DNA of 10,440 nucleotides, from positions 1 through 10,440 of the forward strand of contig NVUS02000069.1 in assembly GCA_002402005.2 (NCBI GenBank), in the 5' to 3' direction. Each line of letters opens with the position of its first letter. Position 1 is the first letter of the stretch. This DNA is from OCS116 cluster bacterium. Its GTDB lineage: Bacteria; Pseudomonadota; Alphaproteobacteria; Rhizobiales; OSC116. Shown in pieces: positions 1 to 6,706 of this stretch. The position numbers and the translations under genes were made by a program. The notes under the pieces are model-generated. The model did not search any database. It saw only the letters and a program-made list of their open reading frames with translations, and was not told the DNA's origin.

Positions 1-15
1 GAAAATAGAGGCATA

Positions 16-756
16 ATGACTGGTTTAAATAGATTTATTAATATAATTCGGCTGTTTGATGAGAATCAAGGCGAATGGACAATCCCCGAAATGGCAGAAA
101 GTCTTGAGGCACCGACAAGCACAATCTATAGAAATGTTCGCGAGCTTTCTAAGGCGGGATTTTTAGAATCTGCGCCCTCCTCTAGATATCGGCTTGGGCC
201 AGCATTTGTTGAATTTAACCGACGATTCCAACTCACTGACCCGCTTATGCGCACAGGTTCAAAATTCTTAACTTCGCTTATAAGCCATGTCCCTGCGCCT
301 AGTGTGGTTGCTCTTTCAAGGCTTTATGACAATCAAGTCATGTGTACGATTACCCAACAATCGCCTAATATTAAATTTAGCACAAGCTATCAAAAAGGCC
401 ATCCGATGCCTTTGATTAAAGGTGCTACCTCTAAAGTTATTTTGGCAAGTTTAAAACCCAAGCGTCTTAATGAATTGCTTAATCAGCAATTTAAAGATTC
501 TGAGAATGATGCCAATAAGAAGCAATTTCTTATGCAGCTTAAGGAAATAAACCAAAAGGGTTATTGCGTCACACGCGGAGAAGTAGATGATGGCCTTGTT
601 GGCTTGGCAGCACCGATTGTGAGTGAAAAGCACAATATATTTGCAAGCCTTAGCATAATTTCTGATGGCAATTTACTTCAATATGAAGATGAGAACCAAA
701 TTCTTCCATTGCTAACTTCAACCGCAAAAATTATCGGCAACAACTTAGCTGAGTGA
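16..756 (+). CDS. IclR-family transcriptional regulator
   Basis: A 246-residue DNA-binding regulator, close to the usual IclR length of about 250-270. The N-terminal winged helix-turn-helix is at residues 8-67: a helix-turn-helix from WTIPEMAESL to TIYRNVRELSKAGFLE (about 21-51), then the wing strand ending YRLGPAFVEF. The effector-binding domain covers roughly residues 80-246 and has the family-typical segments GATSKVILA (about 136-144) and GYCVTRGEVDDGLVGLAAPI (182-201). The ATG start follows AGAGG by 4 nt. IclR proteins often control neighbouring aromatic-degradation operons, binding a pathway intermediate. Here the gene lies about 5 kb from the divergent control region and is separated from it by a pseudogene and the minus-strand operon. 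Regulation of the cluster is therefore likely but inferred. Its own promoter lies outside the window. Confidence 0.93.
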   Translation: MTGLNRFINIIRLFDENQGEWTIPEMAESLEAPTSTIYRNVRELSKAGFLESAPSSRYRLGPAFVEFNRRFQLTDPLMRTGSKFLTSLISHVPAPSVVALSRLYDNQVMCTITQQSPNIKFSTSYQKGHPMPLIKGATSKVILASLKPKRLNELLNQQFKDSENDANKKQFLMQLKEINQKGYCVTRGEVDDGLVGLAAPIVSEKHNIFASLSIISDGNLLQYEDENQILPLLTSTAKIIGNNLAE

Positions 757-767
757 TGTTAAAAAAA

Positions 768-797
768 ATACTCAGTTCAAACAAATGAACTGAGTAT
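768..797 (-). terminator. Rho-independent terminator of the MBL-fold pseudogene
   Basis: A perfect 12-bp inverted repeat (ATACTCAGTTCA / TGAACTGAGTAT) with a 6-nt loop. Read on the minus strand, the hairpin is followed directly by a run of seven or more T (complement of the A-run at 761-767). That is the layout of an intrinsic terminator for the leftward gene ending at 823. In the plus direction no T-run follows, so it is a poor terminator for the IclR gene, although the hairpin could still slow transcription from that side. Confidence 0.82.
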
Positions 798-822
798 AAA
801 ATATAAGATATTTTGGTTTTGT

Positions 823-1624
823 TTAGTCAACGCTTAAGATTGTAATCACACCCTTCGCATTGATATGGAATTGCATTAAATCTTCGCCGATGACCAATGG
901 GCCTTCATAAGTTGTGCGCGTGCGATATGCAAACTCTTGAAGTGTTAAGGGGGCATTTGCGCCAGGCAGGCGAATATATGGCGAGTTTTGGTTGGGTTTC
1001 AGCAAATACCCGACCCACATCCTCTGGGCTTGTATGATGTGCCAAAATTCTTTGAAACACTGGCCGTGACATGGCGTCTTCAGGCGCTGCACCAACTTCA
1101 TGAATCAACAAATCAACACCCATGCCATATTTTATTACATTTTGATCATATTTTGTATCTCCAGAGAAAGCTACGGAATGGCCCTTATAGTCAATTCTAT
1201 ATCCGACTGATGGTTTGATTTTTTCACCATGCAAAACAGGGAATATAGTCACCTTAACGCCATTTTGTTCGAAAATAACACCCTCATCCATTTCAGTGGC
1301 CACAATTTTTGTGGCTTCTTCTGAAACGCCTTCGTCAAGAATACGCGTTGCAATATCTACCTTAAACGTATTTTGAAGGCCTTCGGCAATGTGTTTTGTG
1401 CCTACGGGACCAAAAAGAGCCAAAGGCTTTTCTCTGCCAGCGAATGACTTTACAGGCAGGTAGCCCGTTAAATACACATCATCAAACTCATTAAGATGGT
1501 CAGAATGAAAATGGGTTAAGAAAACACCGTCAATTTTACCCAATGGAATGTGCATTTACCCAAGGCGTAATGCAGCGCCACGGCCAGCATCAAAATAGGA
1601 AAAATATCTTACAAGTAAAGAGTT
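823..1624 (-). pseudogene. MBL-fold metallo-hydrolase (RNase Z/arylsulfatase-like), decayed
   Basis: Remains of a metallo-beta-lactamase-fold hydrolase, read leftward. Recognisable parts in order: FDAGRGAALRLG (about 1594-1559), IDGVFLTHFHSDH with the zinc motif HxHxDH (about 1531-1496), a later HGEK histidine, the metal-binding FSGDTKYD, the histidine of ILAHHTSPEDVGRVFAET, and the family-typical C-terminus TTYEGPLVIGEDLMQF. Three lesions are visible. The N-terminal strands and start codon are missing upstream of about 1624. An in-frame TAA at 1558-1556 interrupts LRLG-MHIPLGKID, where a single C-to-T change in a CAA codon would account for it. A frameshift near 967-976 follows PKLAIYS; family proteins usually read on through a short extra stretch here, suggesting a small deletion. 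The ATG at 1555 has no Shine-Dalgarno site and would lack the domain's first strands, so a functional short product is unlikely. The gene keeps a good terminator (768-797). Confidence 0.85.
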
Positions 1625-2000
1625 TTATAATTAATTTTTATTCCCATTCTGATTGATCGGATTTTAAAGTTAGTGAATTATCGAAAACTGGTATAGACGC
1701 ATTGGTGGTTTTAAATTACGAATATATAAATAATTGATTCAATTGTATTATTATGTGATTTAACAAAAGAATAATTAACTATGCACCACTTAAAATGATA
1801 TTTTTTGAGACAGGTTTTTGTTTTATTGGGGCAAAATATGAACCCAATTTTAGAGAATTTGCTACAGAATTATGGTATGTAATTTACCATTTAAATGGAA
1901 ACTCAATAGAGCTAGTAATTTGCTAATTTTTGTTTGTAATTGCCATCGCGAAACGACGTGTAAGCTTGATGGCTCGTGCCAAATATTTTCAAACTGAAAA
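1625..2000. other. Gene-poor A+T-rich stretch
   Basis: No convincing coding sequence on either strand. The part nearest the pseudogene probably holds the degraded 5' end and former promoter of the MBL-fold gene, but I could not recognise its N-terminal strands. The only structures I can point to are overlapping palindromes at 1872-1898 and the terminator that begins at 2001. Two short open stretches (1838-1882 and 1927-2070, +) are too small and unsupported to call genes. Confidence 0.5.
1872..1898. repeat. Overlapping short palindromes
   Basis: Two inverted repeats overlap. ATGGTA (1872-1877) pairs with TACCAT (1885-1890) across 7 nt, and CCATTTAAATGG (1887-1898) is a perfect 12-bp palindrome. 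There is no T-run on either side, so this is not a terminator. The TTACCA...ATGGAA arms loosely resemble the operator-like TTATCA...TGGTAA at 5667-5683. It may be an orphan regulator site left from a lost promoter, or chance in A+T-rich DNA. Confidence 0.35.
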
Positions 2001-2029
2001 CGGCTTTCCAACAGGTCATTGGAAAGCCG
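2001..2029 (-). terminator. Rho-independent terminator of the minus-strand operon
   Basis: A perfect 11-bp inverted repeat (CGGCTTTCCAA / TTGGAAAGCCG) with a 7-nt loop, richer in G+C than its surroundings. On the minus strand the hairpin is followed by TTTTCAGTTTG. It lies about 58 nt past the stop codon of the FAD hydroxylase gene and would end the transcript of the VOC, FAH and hydroxylase genes. Confidence 0.82.
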
Positions 2030-2086
2030 CTATCATGAAATTGCAACCTTGCGAGAAAACAATTCCATGAAAATGTTTGATTTATT

Positions 2087-3676
2087 TCAAACCAATTTAT
2101 CTGCCATATTCTCTAGACTAGCTATATTCGAAATCGGCATTGTCGCCGCAACATAGTGATCAGGGCGAAGTAAGAAAGCATGTTCACGATAGGTCGTAAA
2201 ATTCTTACAGCTCAACTCACCTGAAACATCGCGATAAATCGGAAAATCTGCCTGAACAGGATTCATCCATTCAGGCGTGATGCCAATCACGCGGACACCC
2301 TTTTCTTCAAATATTTTGCGTGTTTTGGTATTGATGACTAGCTCTGGCGTTTCGGAAAACACCAATAAACAAGGCTGGTTACCAATAGCACGATCAAGCA
2401 ACATACAGTTTCGATGTATATCTTCAATTTCTGGTTGGTAAAACAACCGTCCGACCATTGTCTGCTTCACATCGCGACCATCTGGCTGCTGATACCCTTG
2501 TTCAAAGAGAGGTTTAGGCTTGTATCGCATTTGCGCAATATAATCCCGCGCGGGTGGATAAACACTCATGATACGGAATGCGGCACGCACAAAAGCAGCT
2601 TGCAACTTTGAAGTGGGCATCATCACCCGCCCCATAGTAAGGGCTATCTCAATCATATTCCAAGCGTGAGGAGACCTCTCTTGTTGATAGGAGTTGAGTA
2701 GTTTTTCGATCATGGCTTCGTCATTTGAGCGCACTGTTAATGCCAATTTCCACGCTAGGTTATGCGCATCCCGCAAACCACTATTCATGCCCTGCCCTGC
2801 AAATGGCGGGGTTAAATGAGCCGCATCACCCGCTAAGAATATACGCCCTTCTTTCCATTTAACCGCAACGCGGCCATGGAAGGTATAAACTTTAACGCGG
2901 CGCAATTCGGCATCTTTATCGTCGCCAACTTGTGCTAGTAAATTCCGAACATTTTCTTCTTGTTCGGCTTCTTGTTCACCTTGGCCGTTCTGAATCATAA
3001 ATTCATAACGTCTTATGCCTTCTGGCCCCGGCAATGAGATGCACGGAAGCTCAGGATTGCAAAATACCTCTGTATGACGAAATCTGTTTTTCGTATTGAA
3101 CAGATCTACAATCAGCCATTGCTCTGAAAAAGTTGAACCATCGAGCAAAATATCTAACTCGATACGTGTGGGTGATCGACCACCATCACAGGCCACCATA
3201 TATTGTGCTTTAATGCTTTGTTCGCCGTGTTTTTCTGAGTTCACTTTTACCGTTACGCCTGCACCATCTTGCGCAAAGCTCTGCATATCACAGCCAAATC
3301 GCGTTTCGACATTGGCAAACCGTTCAAGGCCCTTGCGCAAAACATCTTCAAGCTCAGGTTGTTGAAAGGCGTTGCGTTTATCAAAGCCATATTCACGTGA
3401 TACAGGTTCAACTTTTGCAAAACATTTTCCGTTTGGCCCCATATAACGCGAACCGTAACCACGGGCAACAATATTTAGGATCTCTGAATCTAGCCCGATT
3501 GCTTGCATGGTGCGCATTGATTCATCATCAATGGAAACCGCACGAGGTTCTTGCACCGTTGAGCTGTTGCGCTCGACTATAATTACATTTACACCAGCTT
3601 GCCCCAAAAGGTTAGCAAGGGTCAAACCTGTTGGCCCTGCCCCGATGATTAGAATTTCCGTTTCATCTATGCTCAT
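2087..3676 (-). CDS. FAD-dependent aromatic hydroxylase, MhpA-like
   Basis: A 529-residue class A flavoprotein monooxygenase. Such enzymes use NAD(P)H and O2 to add a hydroxyl group to an activated (phenolic) ring in the cytoplasm. Visible motifs: the Rossmann dinucleotide site IIGAGPTGLTLANLLGQAG (GxGxxG, residues 12-17) with the ribose-binding E35; the DG motif VACDGGRSPTR (D164-G165); and the second FAD motif FLAGDAAHLTPPFAGQGMNS (G283-D284). The segment PRAVSIDDESMRTMQAIGL (44-62) and the KRNAFQQPELE stretch closely resemble 3-(3-hydroxyphenyl)propionate hydroxylase MhpA. The C-terminal thioredoxin-like extension (about 400-529) also fits that family. It is the last gene of its operon, starting 6 nt after the FAH stop codon, so translational coupling is likely. 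The exact substrate is not readable; other phenolic or hydroxy-aromatic acids are possible. Confidence 0.9.
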   Translation of the reverse strand: MSIDETEILIIGAGPTGLTLANLLGQAGVNVIIVERNSSTVQEPRAVSIDDESMRTMQAIGLDSEILNIVARGYGSRYMGPNGKCFAKVEPVSREYGFDKRNAFQQPELEDVLRKGLERFANVETRFGCDMQSFAQDGAGVTVKVNSEKHGEQSIKAQYMVACDGGRSPTRIELDILLDGSTFSEQWLIVDLFNTKNRFRHTEVFCNPELPCISLPGPEGIRRYEFMIQNGQGEQEAEQEENVRNLLAQVGDDKDAELRRVKVYTFHGRVAVKWKEGRIFLAGDAAHLTPPFAGQGMNSGLRDAHNLAWKLALTVRSNDEAMIEKLLNSYQQERSPHAWNMIEIALTMGRVMMPTSKLQAAFVRAAFRIMSVYPPARDYIAQMRYKPKPLFEQGYQQPDGRDVKQTMVGRLFYQPEIEDIHRNCMLLDRAIGNQPCLLVFSETPELVINTKTRKIFEEKGVRVIGITPEWMNPVQADFPIYRDVSGELSCKNFTTYREHAFLLRPDHYVAATMPISNIASLENMADKLV

Positions 3677-3682
3677 ATTCTA

Positions 3683-4543
3683 TCATTCCGCTATAATCGG
3701 ATTACTCAAAATACCGAGTTCAGAGATTTCGACCTCAACCACGTCACCCGCTTGCATGTAAACTGGTGGTTCGCGTCTATCACCAACACCGCCGGGGGTG
3801 CCTGTGATGATCACATCGCCTGCTGTTAATGGCGTGAATGATGAGCAATAAGCTATCAATCTTGGGATTGAGAAAATTAACTGACTTAAATCGGCATCTT
3901 GCATAATTTTGCCATTTAAGCGTGTTTGAATTTTAAGTTTGGTATAATCACCAATTGACTTCGCATCGGCCATAAATGGACCAAATGCGCCTGTTGCCGG
4001 GAAGGTTTTGCCCGGCGTGAATTGATGGGTATGACGCTGCCAATCACGAGCTGTTGCATCATTATAACAAGCGTAACCTGCAACATGTTGCATGGCATCA
4101 GCTTCTTCAATATAACGCCCACCTTGACCAATAATGATGGCCAATTCGCCTTCATAATCAAACCGTTCTGATACATGAGGAATGATTAATGGTTGTCCAT
4201 CTGCCACTTGAGAGTCTGCGAAGCGGGTGAATATGGTTGGATATTTTGCATCTGGACGCTTGGTTTCGGCTCTGTGGGTTTCGTAATTCAAACCAATGCA
4301 CAAAATCTTATTCGGATTAGGGATGACCGGGAGTAAAGTCACATCACTGAGGGAGAAATCAGCAGGTGCATTGGCAAGCTTTTCAGCCAACTCAAGCTTG
4401 TTCAGCGAAATTGCATCTTGTAGAGAGTTTGTTTCCGAGCCAAGCTTGTTGGTTAAATCAATAATGGCTTGTTGGCCATTTTTTCGCGTGGTTAGCAGGC
4501 CAAAGCCTGCTTTCCCACAACGGACAAAACTTATAAATTTCAT
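3683..4543 (-). CDS. Fumarylacetoacetate hydrolase-family protein
   Basis: A 286-residue member of the FAH family, metal-dependent enzymes that hydrolyse C-C bonds in, or hydrate or decarboxylate, ring-opened aromatic products (e.g. fumarylpyruvate hydrolase, 2-oxo-hept-3-ene-1,7-dioate hydratase). The N-terminal 70 or so residues form the variable domain. The catalytic domain opens with ILCIGLNYETH. The metal-binding ExE lies in FDYEGELAIIIG and the third acidic ligand in YNDATARDWQ. The family C-terminal signatures LTAGDVIITGTPGGVG and MQAGDVVEVEISELG are intact. The ATG follows AGGAA by about 6 nt. It is the middle gene, 31 nt behind the VOC gene and 6 nt ahead of the hydroxylase. It most likely acts on the product of a ring-cleavage enzyme here, but hydrolase and hydratase activities cannot be told apart from sequence. 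Confidence 0.88.
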   Translation of the reverse strand: MKFISFVRCGKAGFGLLTTRKNGQQAIIDLTNKLGSETNSLQDAISLNKLELAEKLANAPADFSLSDVTLLPVIPNPNKILCIGLNYETHRAETKRPDAKYPTIFTRFADSQVADGQPLIIPHVSERFDYEGELAIIIGQGGRYIEEADAMQHVAGYACYNDATARDWQRHTHQFTPGKTFPATGAFGPFMADAKSIGDYTKLKIQTRLNGKIMQDADLSQLIFSIPRLIAYCSSFTPLTAGDVIITGTPGGVGDRREPPVYMQAGDVVEVEISELGILSNPIIAE

Positions 4544-4574
4544 CTATTATTCCTAATTTGAATTGAAATTAAAT

Positions 4575-5414
4575 TTATGAGCGCAGAATGGCTCTACCCC
4601 AGCGGTTAAGTGTGCGTGGGTCTTGCGGCCAATCTTTAACAGGGCGGTCATGAATAATTTCAAGTTCAGCCGAAACTTCAATCCAGTTTTTATCTGGGTC
4701 TTCAATAAAAATAAACAGGTTGTTGCCTGGGCCATGACGACCGGGGCCCCACATTAACTGAATGTCCAAATCGGCATAATGATCTGACCAATCACGAATG
4801 TTGTCCCATAAACCAGCTTCATAGCTGTGATGGTCGACACCTTGGCGGTCGGATTTAAAGCACGCAATTGTATGATGTTCGTGGTTTGAGCGGGTGAAGC
4901 AAGTCGCCATTTCGCCATTTTCGTGCAATACACGGTCTGAAAGCGCGAAACCCAATTTATTATGGTAGAATTCTGTAAATCCTTCAACATCAAGGCTTGC
5001 AAATGTTAAATGCTGAGTCGGACCGTGAATGCCTGTAAAACCATCTTTTTGCGGAATGGCCAGACCAAAACAAATTAAATTTCCGTCTGGATCACGAACT
5101 GCAAAAGCGCCATCTTTAAAATATGGCGAAGGGCTTTTTTCGATGGCAATATTTTCGGCTTTTGCGCGTGCTAATATTTCATCAACACCTTGTTGATCGC
5201 GACATGCAAGACCAGCATATGCCAATTGGCGATTGGTTCCTTTAACAGCCACAAAACGACGATCAGGACCTTCACAACGCCATTCAGAATCACTAATTTT
5301 TTCCACTTCCATTTGCATTGTTTGGCCATAATATTCAGCCAGTTTTTGAGGATCGGCGCTTTCGAAAGCAACATGATGTAAATAAGCGCTTGCACGCAAA
5401 GCTGTCAAAGTCAT
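4575..5414 (-). CDS. Two-domain VOC protein, type I extradiol dioxygenase-like
   Basis: A 279-residue protein with two vicinal-oxygen-chelate domains (about 10-122 and 130-252), the layout of type I extradiol dioxygenases such as BphC/MhpB-type catechol meta-cleavage enzymes. Candidate Fe(II) ligands sit in the second domain: H135 (PTQHLTF), H195 or H196 (GVDHHSYE) and E246 (NWIEVSAE). Second-shell residues also align: HHTIACF (H180/H181) with the catalytic His, and GRH (H227). By eye, the usually conserved active-site Tyr falls at F236, so activity may differ. I chose the ATG at 5414 because AAAGGA stands about 6 nt upstream; the frame stays open to 5471, but those extra codons overlap the predicted promoter. 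It is the first gene of the minus operon and probably opens the ring of the hydroxylase product. A non-dioxygenase VOC lyase is the alternative. Confidence 0.8.
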   Translation of the reverse strand: MTLTALRASAYLHHVAFESADPQKLAEYYGQTMQMEVEKISDSEWRCEGPDRRFVAVKGTNRQLAYAGLACRDQQGVDEILARAKAENIAIEKSPSPYFKDGAFAVRDPDGNLICFGLAIPQKDGFTGIHGPTQHLTFASLDVEGFTEFYHNKLGFALSDRVLHENGEMATCFTRSNHEHHTIACFKSDRQGVDHHSYEAGLWDNIRDWSDHYADLDIQLMWGPGRHGPGNNLFIFIEDPDKNWIEVSAELEIIHDRPVKDWPQDPRTLNRWGRAILRS

Positions 5415-5442
5415 TTCATTTCCTTTTTGATTTAATTTCCTT

Positions 5443-5471
5443 AAAATTATCAAATAATGATAATAAGTCAA
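5443..5471 (-). promoter_or_regulatory. Predicted promoter of the minus-strand operon
   Basis: On the minus strand, TTGACT (5471-5466) is a near-perfect -35 box. A weak -10 (TAATTT at 5449-5444 with a 16-bp spacer, or AATTTT with 17) follows. The transcript would start about 20-25 nt before the VOC gene's ATG. The whole spacer is occupied by the palindrome at 5446-5464. The poor -10 suggests need for an activator or tight control; this is inference. Confidence 0.5.
5446..5464. promoter_or_regulatory. Operator-like palindrome, left site
   Basis: A perfect inverted repeat, ATTATCA-AATAA-TGATAAT (7-bp arms, 5-bp centre). Read leftward, its core TTATCATTATTTGATAA begins exactly 2 nt after the -35 TTGACT and runs into the -10. 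A protein bound here would cover the promoter. It matches the right site at 5667-5683 at 14 of 17 positions when both are read in the direction of their own operon. Confidence 0.55.
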
Positions 5472-5658
5472 TATATATTTTTAATATTTATCGATTTTTG
5501 CATAAATATAGATATTTAGGTAAAAAATAAATTTAGGCCTCTATGAAATACAAAAAAAATAGATGAAAAATTAATCCTCAAACCACCCCAAAACCGCCTA
5601 CTTGAGAAGCTGTATTATCATTTTGTAATATTTAATATATTATTTTAATAAAAATATA

Positions 5659-5686
5659 TTGTTTTTTTATCATTAAATGGTAATAT
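5659..5686 (+). promoter_or_regulatory. Predicted promoter of the plus-strand operon
   Basis: TTGTTT (5659-5664) and TAATAT (5681-5686) are separated by 16 bp and sit 41 nt before the bicupin start codon, giving a leader of about 35 nt. The region is very A+T-rich, so the hexamers alone are weak evidence. The stronger argument is that the arrangement mirrors the minus-strand promoter, including an operator-like site 2 nt after the -35 box. Confidence 0.5.
5667..5683. promoter_or_regulatory. Operator-like palindrome, right site
   Basis: TTATCA-TTAAA-TGGTAA, an imperfect inverted repeat with one arm mismatch, starts 2 nt after TTGTTT and overlaps the -10 TAATAT. It shares 14 of 17 bases with the left site in promoter orientation. 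A weaker half-site, TTATCATTTTGTAATAT, lies at 5615-5631. Start-to-start distances of 168, 52 and 220 nt are each close to whole numbers of helical turns. Confidence 0.5.
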
Positions 5687-5727
5687 CCACTAAATTAAAG
5701 ATGTTTAACTTATGAAAGGGAGCAAAG

Positions 5728-6675
5728 TTGCCAAACATTATCGAAAATATGGACTTATTGCCTGCAAAGAATATTAAGTGGAGTGTTGAGCGTAACGAAC
5801 AGTTGTTACTCACAACACCAGAACATAGAGGGCCGGTTAAATTTTGGGAAGATTATCCACCATTGGATATTGTTCACTTTTCTCCCATTTATAAACCAAG
5901 CAAGTTTTCTCCACCCAAAAGCGTTTATGAAGGCCCAACGCTTCGTTTGGAATGGCAGGACATGAATTTCCGCCAACCTTTCTTTCATAGAAATGCCGAT
6001 GTGGATGAAATATCATTTCAAATTGCCGGCGAAAGAACTTTAATGACAGAGATGGGCGTTGCCGAAATCCGACCCGGTGATTTTTCGCGAATTCCTGTTG
6101 CGGTGGCACATGATAGTTTTGGGCGCAATAGCATCCATTTGCTATTTTATGTTCAGGCCAGTGCCGAAGAATTTGGCACGCCGCGCATTCACGGCGAATA
6201 TAGAATACCGCCATTTGAAGGCTGGGAGAATAAAGTTGGGGTTGAAATGTTCACTCATTGCCTTGGCTCACCTGAATGCGACATCGCTGTTTCGTTGGCT
6301 GATGAAGAAATGACATTGTCCAAAGCTAAGGATGGCGATGAAAAGCTGCGCATCATTACACATAGTGAAGAGAATGGCATTACCGAATGGATGTATAAAA
6401 CTAAGAAAATTTGGATAGGCAGCACCAAGTTGGATGAGAATTCACCACAAAGCTTTACGCGCCGCCTTGCTGCCGAAGAAATTCAATATCAAGTTGAAGG
6501 GGAGCGGGAATTGACCACGCAACGCGGCAAGATGCTGTTAAAAGCTGGTGACTTTGTATCTATCCCATTGGGCTGTGCACATAAAAGTACAACCACTGGC
6601 AATAGCCATCACATCACCATTTTAACAACTGAAGAAGCGCCGCGCATTGCTGATGTCACTCGCTCGGCAACTTAA
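5728..6675 (+). CDS. Bicupin protein, homogentisate dioxygenase-like
   Basis: A 315-residue protein with two cupin (double-stranded beta-helix) domains. The first (about 68-140) holds RQPFFHRNADVDEISFQIAG and PGDFSRIPVAVAHDSFG. Its candidate metal ligands H87, E94 and H128 follow the HRN...E...H pattern of homogentisate 1,2-dioxygenase. The second (about 205-300) keeps AEEIQYQVEGE, LKAGDFVSIPLG and H275, but has no histidine matching H87, so it is probably structural. Homogentisate dioxygenases usually exceed 400 residues; this is a shorter relative. The start is TTG, chosen because AAAGGGAG lies 5 nt upstream; the next in-frame ATG (5749) has no ribosome site. It leads the plus operon. It could be a second ring-opening Fe(II) dioxygenase. 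A non-redox cupin such as an isomerase is also possible. Confidence 0.72.
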   Translation: MPNIIENMDLLPAKNIKWSVERNEQLLLTTPEHRGPVKFWEDYPPLDIVHFSPIYKPSKFSPPKSVYEGPTLRLEWQDMNFRQPFFHRNADVDEISFQIAGERTLMTEMGVAEIRPGDFSRIPVAVAHDSFGRNSIHLLFYVQASAEEFGTPRIHGEYRIPPFEGWENKVGVEMFTHCLGSPECDIAVSLADEEMTLSKAKDGDEKLRIITHSEENGITEWMYKTKKIWIGSTKLDENSPQSFTRRLAAEEIQYQVEGERELTTQRGKMLLKAGDFVSIPLGCAHKSTTTGNSHHITILTTEEAPRIADVTRSAT

Positions 6676-6706
6676 ACACAAAATACGATATATATAAGGG
6701 AAAATT

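Noticed and set aside
905..1555. A separate 216-residue MBL-fold gene starting at ATG 1555
   Set aside because: The family sequence FDAGRGAALRLG continues upstream in the same frame through a TAA, the ATG has no Shine-Dalgarno site, and the C-terminus continues in another frame; this is a broken gene.
1838..1882. Tiny open frame (+) MNPILENLLQNYGM with GGGGC upstream
   Set aside because: Only 14 codons in A+T-rich DNA, with no conserved context and no terminator; chance is the simplest explanation.
1942..1973. Inverted repeat GCCATC...GATGGC
   Set aside because: Six-bp arms 20 nt apart with no T-run or promoter context; expected by chance.
1927..2070. Short open stretch (+) containing MARAKYFQTENGFPTGHWKA
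   Set aside because: It looks protein-like at first, but it has no ribosome site, matches no family I know, and contains the 11-bp terminator hairpin of the opposite-strand operon, which explains the sequence better.
5415..5471. N-terminal extension of the VOC protein to an ATG at 5471
   Set aside because: The extra 19 residues are unlike the family, overlap the predicted promoter and palindrome, and the ATG at 5414 has a good ribosome site.
5485..5508. Inverted repeat TATTTAT...ATAAATA in the divergent region
   Set aside because: Pure A+T arms in very A+T-rich DNA, not repeated elsewhere in the region and not placed relative to a promoter.
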